Of a stretch of DNA of 64,000 bases, positions 28,242 to 35,844 are shown in pieces. The notes below the pieces were generated by a model. It had not been told where the DNA came from. It saw only the letters and a list, made by a program, of their open reading frames with translations, and did not search any database. The translations under genes and the position numbers were made by a program. The stretch comes from Chloroflexota bacterium (GTDB lineage Bacteria; Chloroflexota; Anaerolineae; UBA1429), in contig JAIOAW010000001.1 of assembly GCA_019873625.1 (NCBI GenBank), forward strand, positions 1-64,000, written 5' to 3'. Within the stretch, counting starts at the first letter, position 1. The number at the start of each line of letters is the position of its first letter.

Positions 28242-29125
28242 TCCCCGCTGGGCGCCACGAGGGTATCGGCCCCGAGGATAATCTCTTGCCCTGCGGGCAG
28301 GAGCACCGTCTTGACCGTGGGCGCCAAGCGCGTGGCCCACTCATACTTGATGAGGTCAGGGTTGCCCCGCAGTTGGTTAGCGATGAGTTGCAACGCCGCC
28401 GCCTCGGCCTCGGCCTCCACACGGCGCGATTCGGCGCGCCCCTGGGCGGCGATGACGGCCGCTTTCCGCTCGCCCTCGGCGCGCGCCAGGGTGATCTCCA
28501 CCTCCTTTTGCGCCGCCTGGAGTTCATACTGCTTCTGGAGCGCGGCCTGCTCGGCCACCTGTTTGCGTTCGATGGCCTTGTTGAACTCCTCGGAAAATTC
28601 GATATTCGCCAGTGACAACTGGTCTACGATGAGGTCGTTGGCGGCCAGGCGCTCGCCCAAGTTCTCTTGGATGATGTTTTTGAGCACCTCGCGCTCCATC
28701 AAGATGCGGTCAATGCGGAACTGCGCCGTCGCCGCCTTGATGGCCTCCTGCAAGGCGGGCACCACGATGATGTTCTCGTAATCCAGCCCCACCTCTTGGT
28801 AGAGTTTATTCACCTTTTGCGGGTCAGGGTGGTAGTTCAGCACGCCCGTCACGTTGATCAACTGCAAGTCTGACGAGGCTGCCTCGGCGTACACCTCCAA
28901 CTTTTTGGTGCGCACGTCCACCTGCACCACCTGCCGCACGATGGGCGGGATGATGAGGTGAAAGCCCTCGCCGAGCGTGGTCTGCTCCACCCGGCCGAGC
29001 ATCACCACCACTCCTCGGTGCCCCGGCGGGATGACCGTGTACGACGAAAAGACGACGACAAGCCCGATCACCACGAGCACGGCGATCAAGAGCACCCGGC
29101 CCCACGGGCGAGATCGTTTATCCAT
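28238..29125 (-). CDS. SPFH/prohibitin family membrane protein
   Basis: 295 residues. N-terminal transmembrane helix (about 10-28, VLLIAVLVVIGLVVVFSSY), then an SPFH/band 7 domain (about 30-210, GHRGVVVMLGRVEQTTLGEGFHLIIP) and a long Ala/Glu/Arg/Gln coiled coil (about 205-260). Such proteins form membrane ring complexes that organise proteases or lipid domains (HflC/prohibitin type). It has its own promoter, RBS AAGGAG, and is coupled to the dUTPase-like gene. Confidence 0.88.
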   Translation of the reverse strand: MDKRSRPWGRVLLIAVLVVIGLVVVFSSYTVIPPGHRGVVVMLGRVEQTTLGEGFHLIIPPIVRQVVQVDVRTKKLEVYAEAASSDLQLINVTGVLNYHPDPQKVNKLYQEVGLDYENIIVVPALQEAIKAATAQFRIDRILMEREVLKNIIQENLGERLAANDLIVDQLSLANIEFSEEFNKAIERKQVAEQAALQKQYELQAAQKEVEITLARAEGERKAAVIAAQGRAESRRVEAEAEAAALQLIANQLRGNPDLIKYEWATRLAPTVKTVLLPAGQEIILGADTLVAPSGE

Positions 29126-29150
29126 AGCGCTCCTTTCTCACGTTTACCCC

Positions 29151-29179
29151 ATCATAGCAGGTTCCGCCGCCCTTGCCAA
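29151..29179 (-). promoter_or_regulatory. Promoter for the SPFH gene
   Basis: TTGGCA (29179-29174), 17-bp spacer, TATGAT (29156-29151) with an upstream TGC that extends the -10. Divergent from the methyltransferase promoter. Confidence 0.65.
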
Positions 29180-29228
29180 TTGAGTGCCTATCGCCCAAAT
29201 AAAGAGCGGCAACAAGGCTCCTGCAAGG

Positions 29229-29256
29229 TTGTTAGCGAAAAGGGGAAGGATATGAT
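29229..29256 (+). promoter_or_regulatory. Promoter for the restriction-modification genes
   Basis: TTGTTA, 16-bp spacer, TATGAT, in an A/T-rich stretch 55 bases upstream of the GTG start of the methyltransferase. Confidence 0.55.
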
Positions 29257-29310
29257 AAAATAAACAATAGGAATGGCCCTTTCGAGAGCCTCCTGAAAGG
29301 AAGGTTTGCC

Positions 29311-30123
29311 GTGGACCCTATCTTCTATCGGGATGAGCGCGTGATGATCCTTCACGATGATATTTTGACAACACGCGCCATCTCAGAAAACAGCATAGAC
29401 TTGATCGTTACCTCGCCACCTTACAATGTGGATATCCAGTACAACTCGCATCAAGATGACATTTCCTACCCCGAGTATTTGGAATTCACCCGCCTATGGC
29501 TTACCCGCTGTTTTTCGTTCCTCAAAGACGATGGGCGATTTTGCCTGAATATCCCGCTGGATAAAAACAAAGGCGGGCAGCAGAGCGTCGGGGCAGATAT
29601 TACCACCCTTGCCAAAGAGGTCGGGTTCAAATACCACGCGACGATCGTCTGGAACGAAGGGAACATCTCCCGCCGAACGGCCTGGGGGTCCTGGATGAGT
29701 GCCTCGGCGCCCTTTGTCATCGCCCCCGTCGAACTGATCGTCGTTTTGTACAAAAAACGCTGGCGCAAAACGAGCGGCAGCGGCCAATCGGATATCACGC
29801 GCGATGAGTTTATGAATTGGACGAACGGCCTGTGGACCTTTAGCGGTGAAAGCAAAAAGAAGGTAGGCCACCCGGCGCCTTTTCCCATCGAACTACCGCG
29901 CCGTTGCATCAAACTCTTTAGTTTTGTGGGAGATACCGTGCTCGACCCCTTCCTAGGGAGCGGCACCACCCTCATTGCCGCCGCGATGCTGAACCGCTTC
30001 GGCATCGGCGTGGAGATTGACGCTTCCTATTGCGAACTCGCCAAGCGGCGCATTCTCTCTACGCCCGAACTTTTGCAACACACCTTGCCCACGGGGAACC
30101 TCGATGCCGCCCAAGACCATTAA
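29311..30123 (+). CDS. Type II DNA methyltransferase (beta class, N4-C or N6-A)
   Basis: 270 residues. Catalytic motif IV TSPPYNVDIQY (about residue 34) comes before the SAM-binding motif I DPFLGSGTT (near residue 210), the beta-class order. TSPPY favours N4-cytosine methylation, but N6-adenine is possible. It protects host DNA from the nuclease encoded next. Start is a GTG with AAGGAAGG upstream. Composition is more A/T-rich than the neighbours and the pair sits alone between unrelated genes, both signs of horizontal transfer. The recognition sequence cannot be told from the sequence. Confidence 0.9.
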   Translation: MDPIFYRDERVMILHDDILTTRAISENSIDLIVTSPPYNVDIQYNSHQDDISYPEYLEFTRLWLTRCFSFLKDDGRFCLNIPLDKNKGGQQSVGADITTLAKEVGFKYHATIVWNEGNISRRTAWGSWMSASAPFVIAPVELIVVLYKKRWRKTSGSGQSDITRDEFMNWTNGLWTFSGESKKKVGHPAPFPIELPRRCIKLFSFVGDTVLDPFLGSGTTLIAAAMLNRFGIGVEIDASYCELAKRRILSTPELLQHTLPTGNLDAAQDH

Positions 30124-30685
30124 CCAACTCGTGATGGAGTATTTTGCCGCGCACCCCAATGAGGATCTAGAGCACGGCCCCGTGGTGGATTGGGTTACCC
30201 AGCAATGGCTCCAAACGCACGATACGCCGCCCCGTGACCCCTGGCGAGCCATCCGTTATCTCCATCAGCGAGGCGTTCTGATCAAAGTCCGCAAAGGCGT
30301 GTACCGTTATGACCCACAAGCCGCTTCTCAACGCGACTTGGAGGATTTCACGCCCGCCCAAAAGGAGGCTATCTTTCGCCGAGATAACTACCGTTGCGTC
30401 ATCTGCGGGCGCGGCCGAGAGGATGGCTACGAAATCCACGCCGATCATATCATCCCTAAAGAATTGGGCGGCAAAGCGGTCATTGAAAATGGGCAGACCC
30501 TCTGTTCCATCCACAACTTTCGCAAGAAGAACTATCGGCAGACCGAGACGGGCAAGCGTATGTTCATCCACCTTTATGAACTCGCCCAAAGCGTGGGAGA
30601 TGAACCGCTCATCGCCTTCTGCCGAGAGGTTTTGGAGGCCTTTGAGAAGCATCATATCAACGACCACATCGAATGGAAGCGGTAA
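30104..30685 (+). CDS. HNH restriction endonuclease
   Basis: 193 residues from the ATG at 30104 (MPPKTINQLV); the longer track ORF overlaps the methyltransferase further. The N-terminal part (about 1-75) looks like a winged-helix DNA-binding domain ending GVLIKVRKGVYRYD. The C-terminal HNH nuclease has CVICGRG, EIHADHIIPKELGG and the final Asn in LCSIHNFRKKN, forming the beta-beta-alpha metal site; only one CxxC is seen, so the zinc site is partial. It overlaps the methyltransferase gene by 20 bases, the usual coupling in type II systems. Likely cuts the sequence methylated by its partner. Confidence 0.85.
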   Translation: MPPKTINQLVMEYFAAHPNEDLEHGPVVDWVTQQWLQTHDTPPRDPWRAIRYLHQRGVLIKVRKGVYRYDPQAASQRDLEDFTPAQKEAIFRRDNYRCVICGRGREDGYEIHADHIIPKELGGKAVIENGQTLCSIHNFRKKNYRQTETGKRMFIHLYELAQSVGDEPLIAFCREVLEAFEKHHINDHIEWKR

Positions 30686-30732
30686 TGGTTAGCCCACGCA
30701 CTTTGATTCCTGGCTCTGCAAAGGGATAGAGG

Positions 30733-33700
30733 ATGGCCTCAATCTATCGTCTATTTGCGGCCTCGCGCCGCAAGGGGTTGCCTTGGCTCTTTGGTGCGAT
30801 CTTGCTCATCGGCGCCTTTTGGGGGGTTACCCTCTGGCGCGCCCACAGCCTGGATGCTTATCTCCGCGAGATGCTCCTTTACCAGGCCAAGGCCCTCGCC
30901 CGAAACGTGGACCCCGCGTTGGTCCAAAGGCTCACCTTCACCCCCACCGATAAGGGCAACCCCGCTTACGAGCGCCTGCGCGCCCAGCTCACGGCCTATG
31001 GGCGCCTCATCCCCAACTGGGGCATTTACACGATGGCCCTGCGGGATGGGCAGATCGTCTTTGGGCCGGAGAACTATCCCGAAGGCGACCCGATGGCCTC
31101 CCCGCCGGGCACCGTGTATCAAGAACCGGCGCCGGAGGATTTCGCCATCTTTCAGACGGGCCAGCCGTGCACCATCGGCCCTGTGTCCGACGAATATGGC
31201 ACGTTCGTCTCGGCCCTCGCCCCCGTGTGGGACCCCGACACCGGCCAGGTGCTTATGGTCGTGGGGATTGATATCCTCGCGGAAGATTGGTTGGCCGAAA
31301 TCCATCGCGTGTACCGCCAGGCGCTGTGGGCGGCCTTGCCCATCCTCTTTTTGGTCGGCTGGTATGGGGCTGTGCATCTGTGGCGCCGGGGCGCCGCACG
31401 CCGGCCTTGGCTATCCCTTCCTCACCTGGAGGCCATTTTCACCGCGATGCTCGGCCTCTACCTCACGGGCTTGGCCGCTGCCTTGGGCAATGAATCTGAG
31501 CGCCTGAGCCACCAACGGTTCTTTCAAGAGTTGGCCCAAACGCGCCTGGCCGGCGTGCGCGCGGCGGTCGAAAGCGCCCAGCGAGACTTGGCCTCCATCG
31601 CGCGGTATTTCGAGAGCAGCGAGGATGTATCCCGCGAAGAGTTCGCCCGTTTTGCCGGCGAACTCGCCCGCAACACTGCGGTGGAGGCTTATTACTGGGC
31701 GCCCATTGTGCCAGCCCAACAAAGGGCCGCCCTAGAAGAAACTGCCCGGCGAGAGGGCCTTCAGAACTATGCCATCTGGGAGCGAAATGCCGCGTTGGAG
31801 CCGGTGCCTGCCTCTCCCAGAGAGGTGTATTACCCCATCTATTATGTGGAACCGCCGCCCATAGGGGTCTCTGCCTTGGGGTTTGACCTCGGTTCCGAGC
31901 CGCCGCACCGCGCTGCCCTGGAAGAAGCCTTGCGGACGGGCTTCCCCACGGCCACCGAGCCACTCACCCTCTTGAGCGAGCCGCGGGAGAGGCTGGGCGT
32001 CATCCTCCTGCAACCGACGACATCGGGCGGCGAACAGAGCGACGGCCTGGTGGGGGGCGTCTTACGCCTTCAAGGCTTACTCGAGGGCGCCCTACGCCCT
32101 TATTATGAGGTGCCCCCGCTCCTTGGGTTGGGCCTCTTGAGCCTAGAGCCGCAGACCACGCGCGTCCTGGCCGTGTACCCGCAGGAGCACCTCGCCGAGC
32201 ACCCCACGCTGACCACGGGGATGCAGTTGCGGGGGCCACTTTACGCCGTCCAGCCGCTCTTCATCGGGGGGCAGACCTTCCTCCTCAACGCGCGCCCCTC
32301 GAGCGCCTTTGAAGCCCTTCAGCCCCGCCGCGCCCCCTGGCTCATCGCCCTGGCTGGCCTGAGCCTGACCGCAATGCTGGCCACGATGGTGAGCCTTTTC
32401 CACCGTCGCGAACAGGCGCTTCAAGAGCAAGTGCGCGAGCGCACCATCGCCCTAGAGACGGCGCGCGACCGCGCCCAGGGCTACCTGGATGTGGCCGGCG
32501 TCATCCTCCTCCACATTGACCGCGAAGGGCGTGTAACGCTCATCAACCGCCGTGGGCTGGAGATTCTGGGCTGTCGTGCGGAGGAGGTCATCGGCAAAGT
32601 TTGGGTGGACCACTTTGTGCCGCCCGAAGAGCGCGAGGAGACGCGCCAAGTGCTCCAAGCCCTGCTCGAGGGGCGCGCCAACGCCGCCGCGTTCGAATAC
32701 CACGAAAACGCCATCCTCACCGCCCAAGGCGAGCGGCGCCTCATCGCCTGGCACAACATCCTCATCCGCGATCGGGAGGGGCGTTTTCAGGGCATCCTCT
32801 CCTCCGGCGAGGATATCACCGAGCGCCGCCGCGCCGAAGAGGCCCTCCGCGAGAGCGAGGAGCGCCATCGGCGCGTCTCGCAGATGATCTCCGATTACGC
32901 GTATGCCTACCGCGTTGAGCCGGATGGCACGCTCAACGTAGAGTGGGTCATCGGCGGGTTCGAGCGAACGACGGGGTTCACGCTGGAGGAATCCGAGGCG
33001 CGCGGCGGCTGGAGCGCGCTCATCTACCCGGAGGATATGCCCATCGCCCTGGAGCGCGCCAAACGACTCTTCTCCGGCCAGGCGGATGTGAGCGAGTTCC
33101 GCATCGTCCGCAAAGATGGCCAAATCCGCTGGCTGCGCGATTACGGCCAGCCCGAGTGGGATGCGCGCGAGGGCCGCGTGGTGCGCATCTACGGCGCGGC
33201 GGAGGATATCACCGAGCGCAAGCGCGCCGAAGAAGAGCGCCTGGAGATGGAGCGCCGGCTCTTGCAGGCCCAGCGTTTAGAGAGCCTCGGCGTGCTCGCC
33301 GGCGGCGTCGCCCACGATTTCAACAATCTCCTGATGGCCATTATGGGCAACCTGGAACTCGCCCTCCTCGACCTCCCGCGCACGTCAGGCATCCGCGCCA
33401 ACCTCCTCGAAGCCTCTCAGGCGGCGCGGCTTGCCGCCGACCTCACCCGGCAACTCCTGGCCTATGCCGGCAAGGGGCGCTTTACGCTGAGCCGCGTCAA
33501 CCTGAACGCGGTGGTCCAGGAAAATGCCCAACTCTTCCGCACGGCCATCCCCAGGGCGGTCACGCTGACGCTGAACCTAGCGCCGGATTTGCCCACCATC
33601 GAGGCCGACCGCAGCCAAATCCAACAGGTGATGATGAACCTCCTCACCAACGCGGCCGAGGCCATCGGTGAAAAGCCAGGGGCCATCACGCTCACCACGG

Positions 33701-34440
33701 GCGTGATAGAGGCCGATGCGGCGCTCCTTGCCCAGAGCCGCCTGCCGGAGGTACCCCCGCCGGGCCGTTACGTCTTTTTGGAGGTAACCGACACGGGCTG
33801 TGGGATGGACGAGGCGACCATCGAGCGCGTCTTTGAGCCGTTCTTTAGCACGAAATTCACCGGGCGGGGGCTGGGGATGTCTGCCGTGGCGGGCGTGGTG
33901 CGCGGCCACGGCGGCGCTATCTTTATCAAGAGCGCCATCGGTCAGGGCACCACGGTGCGCGTCCTCTTCCCGGCGGCCCAGGGCGAACCGCGTCCTCAGG
34001 AGCCGCGCGAGGCCGAAAGGCAAACCGCCTCGGCCACCGGCGGAGAGAAGACCTCTCGCGGCCTAGCCTTGGTGGTGGATGACGAACCCTCCGTGCGCCA
34101 AGTGGCCGAACTGATGTTCCGGCGGATGGGCTTCCAGGCCTTTTCAGCAGCGAGCGGCCCAGAGGCCCTCGAGTTCCTCCGCCGCCACGGGCCGGTCCGC
34201 ATCGTCCTCCTCGACCTTTCGATGCCGGGGATGGACGGCCTCACGGCCCTCGCCGAGATGCGCCGCCTGGTGCCGGATATCCGGGTCATCCTCTCCAGCG
34301 GCTACAACGAGCAGGCCATCTCTCAGCGCCTGACGGGCCAAGGCGAGGTGGAGTTCATCCAAAAACCGTTCGATTTCGCCGCGCTGCGCGAGGCGGTGGA
34401 GCGCGCCCTAGGCCAGGCCCAAGGAGGCGCGGAGGCATAA
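30733..34440 (+). CDS. Hybrid histidine kinase with dual extracytoplasmic sensors (Cache-like, CHASE)
   Basis: 1235 residues. TM (about 17-34), an extracytoplasmic Cache-like region (35-200), TMs (about 203-220 and 237-255), a CHASE domain (about 270-520), TM (about 535-557), two PAS domains (about 590-700 and 715-840), HisKA with GGVAHDFNNLLMAIMG (His near 861), HATPase_c with NLLTNAAEAI and GRGLGMSAVAGVVRGHGG, and a C-terminal receiver (Asp near 1160 in LLDLSMPGMDG, Lys in IQKPFD). The HDFNN box places it in the hybrid-kinase group that phosphorylates its own receiver. The ligand is unknown. Stands alone; not obviously linked to the restriction genes upstream. Confidence 0.9.
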   Translation: MASIYRLFAASRRKGLPWLFGAILLIGAFWGVTLWRAHSLDAYLREMLLYQAKALARNVDPALVQRLTFTPTDKGNPAYERLRAQLTAYGRLIPNWGIYTMALRDGQIVFGPENYPEGDPMASPPGTVYQEPAPEDFAIFQTGQPCTIGPVSDEYGTFVSALAPVWDPDTGQVLMVVGIDILAEDWLAEIHRVYRQALWAALPILFLVGWYGAVHLWRRGAARRPWLSLPHLEAIFTAMLGLYLTGLAAALGNESERLSHQRFFQELAQTRLAGVRAAVESAQRDLASIARYFESSEDVSREEFARFAGELARNTAVEAYYWAPIVPAQQRAALEETARREGLQNYAIWERNAALEPVPASPREVYYPIYYVEPPPIGVSALGFDLGSEPPHRAALEEALRTGFPTATEPLTLLSEPRERLGVILLQPTTSGGEQSDGLVGGVLRLQGLLEGALRPYYEVPPLLGLGLLSLEPQTTRVLAVYPQEHLAEHPTLTTGMQLRGPLYAVQPLFIGGQTFLLNARPSSAFEALQPRRAPWLIALAGLSLTAMLATMVSLFHRREQALQEQVRERTIALETARDRAQGYLDVAGVILLHIDREGRVTLINRRGLEILGCRAEEVIGKVWVDHFVPPEEREETRQVLQALLEGRANAAAFEYHENAILTAQGERRLIAWHNILIRDREGRFQGILSSGEDITERRRAEEALRESEERHRRVSQMISDYAYAYRVEPDGTLNVEWVIGGFERTTGFTLEESEARGGWSALIYPEDMPIALERAKRLFSGQADVSEFRIVRKDGQIRWLRDYGQPEWDAREGRVVRIYGAAEDITERKRAEEERLEMERRLLQAQRLESLGVLAGGVAHDFNNLLMAIMGNLELALLDLPRTSGIRANLLEASQAARLAADLTRQLLAYAGKGRFTLSRVNLNAVVQENAQLFRTAIPRAVTLTLNLAPDLPTIEADRSQIQQVMMNLLTNAAEAIGEKPGAITLTTGVIEADAALLAQSRLPEVPPPGRYVFLEVTDTGCGMDEATIERVFEPFFSTKFTGRGLGMSAVAGVVRGHGGAIFIKSAIGQGTTVRVLFPAAQGEPRPQEPREAERQTASATGGEKTSRGLALVVDDEPSVRQVAELMFRRMGFQAFSAASGPEALEFLRRHGPVRIVLLDLSMPGMDGLTALAEMRRLVPDIRVILSSGYNEQAISQRLTGQGEVEFIQKPFDFAALREAVERALGQAQGGAEA

Positions 34441-34463
34441 GGAGGCCGCGCCCTCCAATGGGC

Positions 34464-34492
34464 TTGAAAGGCGGTTGGGTTTCCGCTATACT
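34464..34492 (+). promoter_or_regulatory. Promoter for the alcohol dehydrogenase gene
   Basis: TTGAAA, 17-bp spacer, TATACT; predicted start near 34499, about 70 bases before the ATG. Confidence 0.7.
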
Positions 34493-34568
34493 TTTGGGTA
34501 GAAGCCTCGTTAGGCGTTGCGCCAAGGCTTCGGGGCATAAGCCCTAACCTATGTGGAGGGTGTGCGAG

Positions 34569-35627
34569 ATGAAAGCGGCGTTATTTTATGGTGGGCCAGA
34601 TATCCGCGTGGAACACGTGCCCGACCCCGTGCCTGGGCCGGGGGAGGTCGTGGTGCGCGTAAAGGCGGCGGGCATTTGCGGGAGCGACCTGCACAACTAT
34701 CGCGACCCGAGTTTCTCCTTCTACCGAACCGCCGGCCCGCAGTTGAGCGGGCACGAATTGGCCGGCGAAGTGGCCGCCCTCGGCGAGGGCGTTACCGGAT
34801 TGCAGATAGGCCAGCGCGTGGGCGTGGAGCCGCGCCACCTGGTGGGGTGCGGCCACTGCCGGTGGTGCCGCCGAGGAGATTATCACCTCTGCCCCACGCG
34901 CGGGCGCCAGGGCGATAAGCGCTTGCATTCCACGGGCTTTGCCGAGTACTCCTTGGAACCAGCCTTCAACGTCTATCCCCTGCCCGATCATGTGGATTTG
35001 ATCGAGGCCTCCATCCTGGATGTGTATGCCTGCGCGGTGCACGCCTTGCGCTTGGCGCCGGTCAACCCGACGAAGACGGTCGCCATCCAAGGGGCCGGCG
35101 CCATCGGGCTGACGGCGCTGGAACTCTTTAAGATCGGCGGCGCGAAAAAGGTCATCGTGTGCGATGTGGTGGATGCCGCCCTGGAGATGGCCACGCGCCT
35201 GGGCGCCGATGCCGTGGTCAACAGCGCCAAGGTGAACGCCGTCGAGGCCGTGCGCGACCTGACGGATGGCGAAGGGGCAGATGTCGTCATCGAGGCGGTG
35301 GGGGGCACAGCGCCCACCTTCGGGCCAGATATCTCGATGGCGGCGCGGGGCGGCACGGTGCTCGTCATCGGGATGTACAACAACCCCCAGAACTTGGATA
35401 TCCGCGAGGCGCAGGCCAAGGAGATCAACGTCCAACTGTGCAACAGTTATTCCCTATGGGATGGCGTGCCCGAGTTCAAGATCGCCCTGGATTTGATGGC
35501 GGCGGGCAAACTGCGCGCCAAAGAGTTGATCACCCATACCTTCCCGCTGGACCAAATCAAAGAGGGGTTTGAGGCGGCGGCCAACAAGGCCAAGTCGGGC
35601 GCCATCAAGGTGGTCATCCTGCCTTAA
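34569..35627 (+). CDS. Zinc-dependent medium-chain alcohol/polyol dehydrogenase
   Basis: 352 residues from the ATG at 34569, preceded by GGAGGG; the track adds six residues upstream of this RBS. Catalytic zinc ligands Cys37 (GICGSD) and His62-Glu63 (GHELAG), structural zinc Cys94, 97, 100 and 108, and the Rossmann motif GAGAIGLTALELFKIGGAKKVIVCD whose terminal Asp suggests NAD preference. Closest to the sorbitol/threonine dehydrogenase branch; the substrate cannot be told. Flanked by its own promoter, with ppdK following under a separate one. Confidence 0.88.
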   Translation: MKAALFYGGPDIRVEHVPDPVPGPGEVVVRVKAAGICGSDLHNYRDPSFSFYRTAGPQLSGHELAGEVAALGEGVTGLQIGQRVGVEPRHLVGCGHCRWCRRGDYHLCPTRGRQGDKRLHSTGFAEYSLEPAFNVYPLPDHVDLIEASILDVYACAVHALRLAPVNPTKTVAIQGAGAIGLTALELFKIGGAKKVIVCDVVDAALEMATRLGADAVVNSAKVNAVEAVRDLTDGEGADVVIEAVGGTAPTFGPDISMAARGGTVLVIGMYNNPQNLDIREAQAKEINVQLCNSYSLWDGVPEFKIALDLMAAGKLRAKELITHTFPLDQIKEGFEAAANKAKSGAIKVVILP

Positions 35628-35748
35628 GTTCGAGGGGCGCTCTCCTGAAGCGTTTCGCAGGCCGGCGGGTGAGGTGGCCTTGCCGGCCTGCGTATCTCCT
35701 TGCAGGCCAACCTTTATAAGGATTCATCCATCCCCTCGAGGCCGTTTT

Positions 35749-35777
35749 TTGGTCATCATCCCCTTTCGGCGTATAAT
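35749..35777 (+). promoter_or_regulatory. Promoter for ppdK
   Basis: TTGGTC, 17-bp spacer, TATAAT; predicted start near 35784, about 60 bases before the ATG at 35845. Confidence 0.7.
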
Positions 35778-35844
35778 CGGTGTGTTTTGTGCCGGCTTAT
35801 TCTGCGGCCATACGCTGAGGGATACCTTGAGGAGGAATCATCCT

